Assembly: GCA_015206935.1 (NCBI GenBank)
Contig: JADEXW010000001.1
Location: forward strand, 1 to 36,936
Direction: 5' to 3'
Length of the DNA stretch: 36,936 bases
From: Pseudanabaenaceae cyanobacterium LEGE 13415
GTDB taxonomy: Bacteria > Cyanobacteriota > Cyanobacteriia > Leptolyngbyales > Leptolyngbyaceae
Each line of letters begins with the position of its first letter. The first letter of the stretch is position 1. The notes below the pieces were generated by a model. The model made no database searches, had not been told where the DNA came from, and saw only the letters and a program-made list of their open reading frames with translations. The position numbers and the translations under genes were made by a program. Shown one piece after another: positions 1 to 7,427 of the stretch.

Positions 1-210
1 ATTGATGAATTGCTGATCAATCTCTAAATCTTTGATTTTTTCTTAAATTAGCGTCCGGACAGTCAAGTTTCGACCCGTAGAAAAGGTGGGTAGCGTGTGC
101 GAATACTACTTGCAAGCTAACTTTTCACACAGCCCACATAAAATTGGTTTTGCTCCTCAGCATGACGCAGTTCCCCATTTCTGCCCTTTAACGACATCAA
201 AGGAGAAACA

Positions 211-327
211 ATGGAAACGACCAAACTCCAGCATCAAACCGCTGCGATCGAACTGACTTTTACTCGTGATGCGATCGCGAATTCAGGCTGTGCAAATCTC
301 ATCGGTATCGATGCCAGCGTCCCCTAA
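211..327 (+). CDS. 38-residue peptide, candidate cargo of the adjacent exporter
   Basis: Small ORF of 38 codons starting METTKLQH and ending GIDASVP. The ATG at 211 follows AGGAG at 201-205 with five bases of spacing, the best ribosome binding site in this part of the window. It lies about 190 bases upstream of the prolyl isomerase gene and heads a same-strand run encoding an ABC exporter and HlyD adaptor, which is where precursor peptides for C39-type exporters often sit. The front half is hydrophilic; the rear half contains SGCANLIG, a short Gly/Ala/Cys stretch loosely like a double-glycine processing site, but no true GG is present. I do not recognise a family. Bases 328-513 after it hold no convincing gene, so a longer ancestral peptide cut by an early stop is also possible. 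Function is inferred from position only. Confidence 0.45.
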   Translation: METTKLQHQTAAIELTFTRDAIANSGCANLIGIDASVP

Positions 328-513
328 ACATCGTCCTAGTCTTCGATTAGCATTCTCTGGAATTTGTTCTAACCGTTTGCGTGTCGCTTACGTTTTCCTA
401 GATGAATTGATCAGCACTAAAGTTCCTTGCTGCACTCTAATTTTCTTCTGCCTAGGAATGACACCGCAAAAGACTGGTTAGGCGCATTGCACTTTGAGCA
501 GTTTCGGTGACTC

Positions 514-1311
514 ATGAGTACTTGTCTAAAGATTGGAAACTTAGCGCTAACGGGAACGCAGGTTGTTTCTGCACTTGCTCGCTATCAATTACTGGAACCC
601 TTTATAGAACAAATCTTTCTAGATTCTGTGCTACAAACTGTCCCGCTCACCGAAGAGGATGTGTTTCGCGCACTGACAGGTCGTGCAGGTGCAAACGCGC
701 CCGTAGATTTTGAGGCATTTGTGGCGGAGTGGTTGCAGCAGCGGCAATTGTCGAAAACTTATTTAGAAGGAGTCATTTATCGACAGCTTCGGATCGAGAA
801 GCTAAAACGGCTACGCTTCGAGCAACATCTACAATCTGAATTTCTGCGGCGCAAGTCGGAATTCGATCAGGTTGAGTTTTCTCTCATTCAACTATCGAAT
901 CTGTCTTTGGCGCAGGAACTCTTTTTTCGGATTCGAGATGATCAAGCAGAATTTGGAGCGTTGGCGCAAAAATATTCGCAAGGCATGGAACGCCAAACAC
1001 AGGGCTGGGTCGGTCCAGTCAAGCTCCAACAGCTACCACAATCGATCGTTCAAGCATTTGTTCAAGGTCGAGTCGGGGGGGTCTATGGTCCGTTTGCGAT
1101 CGACACTCACTTCTGGATTGTTCGCTTAGAGCAAATGTATCAAGCCCGATTAACTGAGTCAGTTCGATCGGAACTGCGCGATCAGCTATTTTCTAAGTGG
1201 CTGAAGATGAGCGCTCGATCAGTGATGCAGGATACTGCAAAACTCCAAATTGTAGGAGCGCAAACCGATGTGAAAGCTTCAGCGGCTCTACCAGAGCAAA
1301 AGGCTTCTTAG
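514..1311 (+). CDS. Parvulin-type peptidyl-prolyl cis-trans isomerase of a secretion locus
   Basis: A 265-residue protein. Residues about 1-110 are helical and resemble the SurA/parvulin N-terminal region. Residues about 117-208 match a PPIC-type rotamase domain: strand VEFSLIQL, then AQELFFRI, FGALAQKYSQG, the turn QGWVGPV, PQSIVQAF, and the end strand FWIVRLEQM. Parvulins catalyse proline peptide-bond isomerisation and act as folding helpers. No signal peptide or membrane segment is visible, so it probably works in the cytoplasm on the exporter's substrate or components, unlike periplasmic SurA. The gene lies upstream of a cyclic-nucleotide-binding-like protein, ABC exporter and HlyD adaptor on the same strand, with a 50-base gap to the next gene. 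Family assignment is good; the link to export is inferred from the neighbours. Confidence 0.82.
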   Translation: MSTCLKIGNLALTGTQVVSALARYQLLEPFIEQIFLDSVLQTVPLTEEDVFRALTGRAGANAPVDFEAFVAEWLQQRQLSKTYLEGVIYRQLRIEKLKRLRFEQHLQSEFLRRKSEFDQVEFSLIQLSNLSLAQELFFRIRDDQAEFGALAQKYSQGMERQTQGWVGPVKLQQLPQSIVQAFVQGRVGGVYGPFAIDTHFWIVRLEQMYQARLTESVRSELRDQLFSKWLKMSARSVMQDTAKLQIVGAQTDVKASAALPEQKAS

Positions 1312-1361
1312 CCTGCTGAAATCGAAATGATACCCGTTTAGAAAGTCGATGACACTGTGTT

Positions 1362-2129
1362 ATGACGAGTACCTATGCTCAAATCGAAGCGCTATTACCT
1401 ATCTTTCATAACGCTTATCCGTTCAATGGCTTGTCTGCCTTTATTTGTCGTTATTTGACGAGTCGCCTAGAAGTCGTTTCTTTCTTGCCTGGTCAGGTGA
1501 TTTATTCCGAGGATAAGCCGATTTCGATGATTCATTGCTTGGTCAAGGGACAAGTTCAGGTTCTTGGTTCTGCGGCGATTCAGTCTCCGACGCTTGCTGT
1601 GTTAGGAGCAGGGACAGTCATCGGATGGGAAAGATGGTTGCGATCGACAACATTTGGGTCAGTCAGAGTTGCCGGAATTGAAGATCCTGTGACGACATTG
1701 GCGCTGCGGATTGAACATTTTGAACAACTTGCGGTGCCAGAAGTGCTGCCCGTTTTGGCTGAACAATTGTCGATCGCTGAATTGTTCGAGGTGATGATTC
1801 GCTTTGTCGAAAGGCTACCTACTCCGCTCTCAATCAATGACCTAAAAGCGCTGATTTACCGAATCTATCAGCAGCGTTTAGCGATCGCCTATCACTATTT
1901 ACCGAATACAGACGGTTCTCTCTCTCCGAAGTATCAATGGTTTATGAGTAGCAATCACGCGATCCCGATCGGGACTCCGATCCGATCGCTGTCTGCACTG
2001 TCCACTGATACGACCCATCAACCTGTGCGATTAATTGGCATCGATCGTCAATGTTTAGCGACTGCGCTGAAGCCACAAAGTCCGCCTCCGATTGCCGTGT
2101 TCCATGCTGAGAAGGAGTACATTTCGTGA
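1362..2129 (+). CDS. Stand-alone cyclic-nucleotide-binding-like protein, paralogue of the exporter N-terminus
   Basis: A 255-residue protein whose first 150 residues have the layout of a CNB/Crp-type beta-roll: PGQVIYSEDKPISMIHCLVKGQVQVLG, shown here only by its parts (PGQVI, IHCLVKGQVQV), then AGTVIGWERWL and FGSVRVAG. The usual phosphate-binding cassette FGE-x-AL is changed to IGWERWL, so cyclic nucleotide binding is doubtful. The whole length aligns with about residues 1-250 of the next gene, including shared pieces AYPFN, SIAEL/TIAEL, RLIGIDR and a terminal domain after residue 150, so the pair arose by duplication. The stop codon overlaps the next start (GTGA, 2126-2129), which implies translational coupling and joint function. 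It may pair with the exporter as a docking or control subunit; this is inference. Confidence 0.78.
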   Translation: MTSTYAQIEALLPIFHNAYPFNGLSAFICRYLTSRLEVVSFLPGQVIYSEDKPISMIHCLVKGQVQVLGSAAIQSPTLAVLGAGTVIGWERWLRSTTFGSVRVAGIEDPVTTLALRIEHFEQLAVPEVLPVLAEQLSIAELFEVMIRFVERLPTPLSINDLKALIYRIYQQRLAIAYHYLPNTDGSLSPKYQWFMSSNHAIPIGTPIRSLSALSTDTTHQPVRLIGIDRQCLATALKPQSPPPIAVFHAEKEYIS

Positions 2130-5100
2130 CTCATGTTAACCTCCAAGTTCAGTCATTTTTGCCGATCTTGCTAACCGCTTATCCGTTTAATCGGTTGTCT
2201 CCTGCTGCTCATCAGCGGTTGGGTCAGCAAGTAACGCTGAATACCTTTCAGGCTGGGCAAGTGATTGCAGATGAAGGAGAGCTTCCTTCTGCAATTCATT
2301 GCGTTGTGCAGGAGCAGGTTCGGATTGTTGGATCTGCTAAATCTGGCTCACCTACTTTGCGCGTGACAGAACCAGGAGATGTCGTGGGATGGGAAAGTAT
2401 TCTGAGACGGCGGGCATTTGGTTCGATTCGAGCAGTCGGGCTAGAAAGTGAGGTGCTGACACTATCGATCAGCGCGGACGATTTTGAAACCCTGATGCAC
2501 GATGAACTGCTTCCCAGTTTGACTGAAGAAGTGACGATCGCGGAGCTTTACGATATTCTGCTGCAATTCATCAGCAAAATTCCAGTCCAGCTTCCCACAT
2601 TTGATCTCAAAGTCGTTATCCAGCATTTGCAGGATCATCAATTAGCGATCGCTCGTCATTGGTTCCCACAAAATGGAACTGCTGAACTCCTACCGACTGA
2701 TTATGTTTGGTTTGTGAGTGGAGGCGCTCCGGTTTCTGTGCCTGTCGGAATTCCAATCAAAGCGTTAGAGCGGATTGTGCCGCTAAGAGATTCAAGGCTG
2801 CCCGTTCGATTAATCGGCATCGATCGTACTGTGTTGGCAACGGTTCTCACATCAGGGACACTTCCGGTTCACGCTACCAACGATTCGGGACTTCCGCGAG
2901 AAGCAGAAACAGTCATTGCATTACTAGAGGGATTATTATCACCAAAATCAGATGTAGACCCTGAAGAGCTACCTACGCAATCCTCCTATCCAATTCACTT
3001 TGCTCGATCGTACGAGATGGAAGAATATTCGGTTGCCTGCTTCTGGATGGTGTGTGACTATCTGAAGATTCCTTATCGTCCGGATGTGCTGCGACGCTGG
3101 TTTACAAAATTCCCGACGCTACCTAGTGATATGCTGCCGATTTATAGTCGAATTGCTGAAGCATTTGGACTGCGATCGCAGCTTGTCGAGCTACTTCCCA
3201 CAGTCGGCGGATTAGGACGATTGCAAACGCCAGCTTTAGTGATTGTCGATAATATTCCTTGTGTATTGTATGAAGTCACTCCAAGAGCTGCGATTCTCGG
3301 ATCACCTGCGACCGGACTATTAAGACTGTCTCCGAATGAAGTTTCAAAACAACTAAAACGAAGCGATCGTAAGCTAACTCATGCGCTATTGCTCGAACGC
3401 CAACCGATGAGTCCAGTGAAACGATTTGGCTGGGGCTGGTTTTTGCCGTCACTGCAACCGCATCGAGCGATCGTCTTTCAAATTCTAGTAGCATCGGTCT
3501 TTGTGCAACTATTAGCGCTTGCGAATCCACTGTTAACGCAGCAAATTATTGATAAAGCGATTATTAACGGCAGTGCTGATGCCCTGCCTGTATTTGCGCT
3601 ATTGATGCTAACGTTTACCCTATTGGAAAATGTATTAACTATTTTGCGAACTTATCTGCTCAACAGTACGACCAATCGGATTGATCTGATGTTGGGGACT
3701 GAAATTGTTCGACATTTACTAAATCTACCGCTCAACTTTTTTCAAAAACGCCCTGTCGGAGAACTCGCAACGCGGATTTCAGAACTTGAAAATATTCGTC
3801 AGTTTCTCACAGGTACATTTCTAACCGTCTTGTTAGATGTGCTGTTCTGCGGCATCTATATTGCGATGATGCTGGTTTATAGTGTTCCATTAACGCTCTG
3901 TGTCCTTGGCTTCGTACCGATCGTCATTGGAATTACACTGTTTTCTTCACCGCTTCTGCAAAAGCTGATCCGGAAGAAGTCTGATCAAAACGCCAGAATG
4001 CAGTCTTATCTGATTGAGATTCTGAACGGAATTTTCACGATGAAGTCCCAGAGCATGGAAAATCTGGTGCAAGCCAACTGGCGCATTCAGTATCTAGGCT
4101 ATTTAGGAACAAGCTTTCGTACCACAATGCTAGGGGCTGCCGCTGGATCAATCAACAACATTGCAAACAGTGCCAGCAGTTTAGTTGTGCTTTGGGTAGG
4201 GGGGAGTCTTGTCTTACAGGGAAATATGACGGTTGGAGGACTGATTGCTTTCCGAATTATTTCTGGCTATGTAACAGGCCCACTCGTGCGTTTATCGAGA
4301 CTTTGGCAGAAGTTTCAGGAAACAAACTTATCGATGGAACTCTTAGCAGATGTTGTCGATACTCCGACCGAAATTGCGGGAGACGATGCGAATCTATCAA
4401 TTCCTCAAATTCGTGGACAAGTGAAGTACGAAGCAGTCAATTTTTCATTCCCCAATAGCGGTCAACAACAACTGACCAACATTAATCTAGAAATTCCATC
4501 TGGAACGTTCATCGGTTTAGTGGGACAAAGCGGCTCTGGAAAAAGTACTTTATTGAAACTATTACCGCGCTTTTATCTGCCGAGCGAAGGCACAATCTAC
4601 CTAGATGGATATGACATCAGCAAAGTTAGCTTGAGTTCACTCCGGCATCAACTTGGCGTTGTCCCTCAAGATCCGGTATTGTTTGAAGGAACCATTCGAG
4701 ATAACATTACAAGCTTTGCTGAAGTCGAGGATGCGATCGTCATGCAAGCTGCCAAAATTGCTGAAGCGCATCAGTTCATCATGGAACTTCCAAACGGCTA
4801 TAGTACCAGAGTTGGAGAGCGCGGCTCTAATCTTTCGGGTGGACAGCGACAGCGCATTGCACTTGCCCGGATGATCGTTAGCAATCCTCAACTCGTGATT
4901 CTAGATGAAGCGACGAGTGCTTTGGACTATGAAACCGAACATCGAGTTTGTCAGAATTTGCGAGAACACTTTCGAGGAAAAACCTTGTTCTTCATCACTC
5001 ATCGCCTTGCTAATTTGGTCAATGCTGATTTGATCCTCTATCTACAGTCAGGCACAGTTGTTGAGCAGGGAACACACGCGCAACTGATAGCCAAGCGACA

Positions 5101-5134
5101 ACGATATTATTCACTGTTTACTCAACAAGCCTAA
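2126..5134 (+). CDS. ABC exporter with CNB-like domain, degenerate C39-like domain, TMD and NBD
   Basis: A 1002-residue one-polypeptide half-transporter of type 1 secretion or bacteriocin-export type. Order: CNB-like region (about 1-250, paralogous to the preceding protein); C39 peptidase-like domain (about 285-430); six-helix ABC transmembrane domain (about 450-730); nucleotide-binding domain (about 755-1000). The NBD is intact: Walker A GQSGSGKST near 800, signature LSGGQRQR near 903, Walker B LVILDEATSALD near 923, and H-loop ITHRL near 957. In the C39-like domain my manual alignment puts Tyr301 at the catalytic Cys, Ile377 at the His and Ser in place of the Asp, so it probably binds rather than cleaves, like the HlyB CLD. 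The start is GTG at 2126, overlapping the previous stop. HlyD follows after 34 bases. Exporter function is secure; cargo is unknown. Confidence 0.93.
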   Translation: MTHVNLQVQSFLPILLTAYPFNRLSPAAHQRLGQQVTLNTFQAGQVIADEGELPSAIHCVVQEQVRIVGSAKSGSPTLRVTEPGDVVGWESILRRRAFGSIRAVGLESEVLTLSISADDFETLMHDELLPSLTEEVTIAELYDILLQFISKIPVQLPTFDLKVVIQHLQDHQLAIARHWFPQNGTAELLPTDYVWFVSGGAPVSVPVGIPIKALERIVPLRDSRLPVRLIGIDRTVLATVLTSGTLPVHATNDSGLPREAETVIALLEGLLSPKSDVDPEELPTQSSYPIHFARSYEMEEYSVACFWMVCDYLKIPYRPDVLRRWFTKFPTLPSDMLPIYSRIAEAFGLRSQLVELLPTVGGLGRLQTPALVIVDNIPCVLYEVTPRAAILGSPATGLLRLSPNEVSKQLKRSDRKLTHALLLERQPMSPVKRFGWGWFLPSLQPHRAIVFQILVASVFVQLLALANPLLTQQIIDKAIINGSADALPVFALLMLTFTLLENVLTILRTYLLNSTTNRIDLMLGTEIVRHLLNLPLNFFQKRPVGELATRISELENIRQFLTGTFLTVLLDVLFCGIYIAMMLVYSVPLTLCVLGFVPIVIGITLFSSPLLQKLIRKKSDQNARMQSYLIEILNGIFTMKSQSMENLVQANWRIQYLGYLGTSFRTTMLGAAAGSINNIANSASSLVVLWVGGSLVLQGNMTVGGLIAFRIISGYVTGPLVRLSRLWQKFQETNLSMELLADVVDTPTEIAGDDANLSIPQIRGQVKYEAVNFSFPNSGQQQLTNINLEIPSGTFIGLVGQSGSGKSTLLKLLPRFYLPSEGTIYLDGYDISKVSLSSLRHQLGVVPQDPVLFEGTIRDNITSFAEVEDAIVMQAAKIAEAHQFIMELPNGYSTRVGERGSNLSGGQRQRIALARMIVSNPQLVILDEATSALDYETEHRVCQNLREHFRGKTLFFITHRLANLVNADLILYLQSGTVVEQGTHAQLIAKRQRYYSLFTQQA

Positions 5135-5168
5135 TCGAGACCACTGTTCCATCACTCCAACCCGTCCT

Positions 5169-6641
5169 ATGCAGAAGAAGTCATGGTTTACCAATTTTGT
5201 TCGCGTGATTCAGGGAAAAGCCGATGCCGCGATCGCGGTAATTGACGATCGACAAGTCCCACAACTCGAACTTCCACAGCCCGCAAATTGGGCGAAACGC
5301 ACTACTCAGGTCATTATGTTCGGGTTAGTGGTGGGATTGGGTTGGTCGATTTTTGCACGCATGGAAGTGGTCGTGACAGCACGCGGAAAGCTCGAACCTT
5401 TATCTTCAGCACAATCGGTACAACCCCGCTTCAATGGTGTCATCAGCGCTGTCTTAGTCAAAGAAGGTCAAAAAGTTCGAGCTGGACAAGTCCTGATGCA
5501 GCTTGACAAAGGGGATTTGTTGAATCAATTGAAAACGCTTTCGACTCAGCGTGAACTGCTAGTGAAACAAGTTGCGGTCTTGAGATTAGCGCGACAAGGG
5601 CAACCGATCAATGCTCAAGTTCAACGAGCATTCCGCATTCCGCCAGAACTTTACAATCGCGTCCAAAACCGTCAATTGTTAACAGCACAACTCACAGGTA
5701 ATCCGAGTGGACTCTCGCCGGATCAACTCCAGCGATATCGCTTATTTGTGCGAGAACTCCAAGATGTACAGGCAGAAAATCGATTGCAATTGGGCAATTT
5801 GCGCGTTCAAGAATCTGGCGCAAATTCAGACCTGACCAATAACAGTTCTCAGCTGCGCGTAGAGCAGGAATTGGTGGCGAGACTGAATGAGTTAGTCAAG
5901 CAGGGCGCAATTTCTAGAACTGACTATCTTCGTCGCGTCGTAGGGGTGAATGACTTACAAAACGAGGTGAACCAAAGCCAAGTCCAACGCGGTCAAATAG
6001 CGATGAGTCAAATTCAAGCGCAGGTGAGTGGCAGAAAAGCGATCGATGAACTTTATCGCAACGTCCAAGATCAACTGGCTCAACTGGATAACCAACTCGA
6101 CAGCAGTATCGAAGCGAGTCAGCAGCGAATTATCCAGCTCAATGGTCAACTTCAGCAGCTCAGATCGGATCTCAAAGCGCAAGAGCTACGATCTCCGGTC
6201 GATGGCGTTGTCTTTGATATCAAACAAAAAGTGGCAGGAACTGCGGTTCGTCCGGGCGACGTGCTGATGCAAATTTCGCCTGATGAATCGCTTGTGGCAA
6301 ATGTTCAGGTAGCAAATTCAGATATTGCTGATCTCCGAGTGGGTCTGCCTGTGGATGTCCGTTTAGATGCTTATCCGTTTACCGAATTTGGCTCAATTCA
6401 GGGTGCGATTACTCGAATTTCCAGTGATGCGGTTCCGGTTTCCGAGCAATCTCCGAATGCTGGGACTGTCTTTCCGGTGACTGTCGTTCTCAAGCAATCG
6501 CTACAGAAACGGGACAAGAAATTTTCGCTATCGCCGGGTATGACGCTCAATGCAAATATTAAAGTGCGATCGCGAGCGCCAATCTCGCTCGTTGCAGATC
6601 AAGTGGTGAAACTCTTTGACAGCACAAAGAATATTCGATAG
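5169..6641 (+). CDS. HlyD-family periplasmic adaptor (membrane fusion protein)
   Basis: A 490-residue type 1 secretion adaptor. A short cytoplasmic head (about 1-45) is followed by one membrane segment (about 46-63, MFGLVVGLGWSIFA). Then comes the first half of a lipoyl/barrel-sandwich domain (VVVTARGKLEP, VISAVLVKEGQKVRAGQVL), and a long Gln-rich coiled-coil hairpin from about 115 to 340. The returning lipoyl half is LRSPVDGVVFDIKQK (ELRSPVDGVV) and a beta-barrel domain follows, with SPGMTLNANIKV at the end. Such adaptors bridge the inner-membrane ABC exporter to a TolC-type outer-membrane channel. No outer-membrane partner is encoded in this window, so a TolC homologue elsewhere would be needed. 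It is the last gene of the export locus and is followed by a strong hairpin 20 bases downstream. Confidence 0.92.
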   Translation: MQKKSWFTNFVRVIQGKADAAIAVIDDRQVPQLELPQPANWAKRTTQVIMFGLVVGLGWSIFARMEVVVTARGKLEPLSSAQSVQPRFNGVISAVLVKEGQKVRAGQVLMQLDKGDLLNQLKTLSTQRELLVKQVAVLRLARQGQPINAQVQRAFRIPPELYNRVQNRQLLTAQLTGNPSGLSPDQLQRYRLFVRELQDVQAENRLQLGNLRVQESGANSDLTNNSSQLRVEQELVARLNELVKQGAISRTDYLRRVVGVNDLQNEVNQSQVQRGQIAMSQIQAQVSGRKAIDELYRNVQDQLAQLDNQLDSSIEASQQRIIQLNGQLQQLRSDLKAQELRSPVDGVVFDIKQKVAGTAVRPGDVLMQISPDESLVANVQVANSDIADLRVGLPVDVRLDAYPFTEFGSIQGAITRISSDAVPVSEQSPNAGTVFPVTVVLKQSLQKRDKKFSLSPGMTLNANIKVRSRAPISLVADQVVKLFDSTKNIR

Positions 6642-6660
6642 TACTCCTATCATTTTTGTT

Positions 6661-6694
6661 GAAGCAAAATCAAGTTCAATCTTGATTTTGCTTC
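6661..6694 (+). terminator. Perfect 14-bp hairpin after the export locus
   Basis: Bases 6661-6674 (GAAGCAAAATCAAG) are the exact reverse complement of 6681-6694, with a six-base loop. It begins 20 bases after the hlyD stop and is followed by TTATT, so it is a plausible transcription terminator. The long A/T-rich stem also gives a T-rich exit on the other strand, so it may serve the minus-strand remnant ending at 6702 too. Confidence 0.7.
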
Positions 6695-6701
6695 TTATTC
6701 A

Positions 6702-6944
6702 CTAGCTGTAGAATTGATGCTGCAAGTCATGAACTTGCTCGGCGAGTTCGGCAAATGGATCTTCTACCACCAGATTAGGAACAATTTCCTGAATCAGTAG
6801 GGAACGGACGGGCGGGGTCGGAACTCCGAATTCGGTAAGCCAGGTTGTGAGTTGTTCAGCCGAACGGTTAATTTCCTCCCGCTAATGCTCGGTTGCTAGC
6901 TTGATACATCGCTGTAAATGCTGCAAGTCAGTGTCGTTAATCAT
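6702..6944 (-). pseudogene. Small conserved-looking ORF broken by one amber codon
   Basis: Reading the minus strand from ATG at 6944 gives 20 residues (MINDTDLQHLQRC...), a TAG at 6882-6884, then 59 residues in the same frame to a TAG at 6702-6704. The second half reads as ordinary protein (LTEFGVPTPPVRSLL, then IVPNLVVEDPFAEL) and ends just before the hairpin at 6661-6694. A single substitution from a GAG or CAG codon would explain the break. I do not recognise the family; it looks like a small helical protein of about 80 residues. A sequencing error or true readthrough cannot be excluded. Confidence 0.5.
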
Positions 6945-7427
6945 CAAAATTCCTGCGTGATTAGTTACGATGAGAGAGATAGTACGGATTTTGCTCTGAG
7001 ATTAGGGCTTAAGCTATTCTCAGAGAGCAGATTAGTCTGCCTTGTCATCATTCTAATTTGGCGGTTGTCGGTTAGAAATGGAACTCGATGAGTGACCTCA
7101 AGTGAACTAACAGGTGGAGCGGATCGCAATAGTTCTGCTCGGATCATCGTTATGCAGTTCGATAGAGAAGCATCAAACAGTGAAAATATAGCTAACTTAA
7201 ATGCTGAAACGAACACAGCGATCGACTTATCAATGAGTGGCACATGGAAGTTGTTGATTCACCACAATTTGACTACCTCGCAAAATCCCAAAGCTTATCG
7301 TGGAACTATTTTGCTTTCTATTTCCGATCAATAGGAAGTAGTACTAGAACACTCATCGGGTACAGTCAGCGAGCCAAGTCCTCGAAGTGTTGCGCTCGAC
7401 ACTTGCACTCATCACACTATCGCACCT
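6945..7427. other. Intergenic stretch without a convincing gene
   Basis: Several short open frames occur on both strands but none has a recognisable family pattern, a good ribosome binding site or the hydrophobic rhythm of a real protein. An inverted repeat (CTCTGAGA at 6994-7001 and its complement at 7018-7025) encloses the palindrome GCTTAAGC at 7007-7014. The stretch may be decayed DNA between the export locus and the convergent permease gene. Confidence 0.4.

Noticed and set aside
1-27. Possible C-terminal codons of a gene entering from the left (IDELLINL then stop)
   Set aside because: Only eight codons before a stop; too short to support.
266-481. 71-codon frame overlapping the end of the 38-residue peptide ORF
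   Set aside because: No ribosome binding site, Cys- and Ser-rich random-looking composition, and it begins within the better supported small ORF.
6965-7334. Open frames on both strands between the export locus and the permease
   Set aside because: No recognisable family, no binding site and no codon pattern; treated as gene-free.
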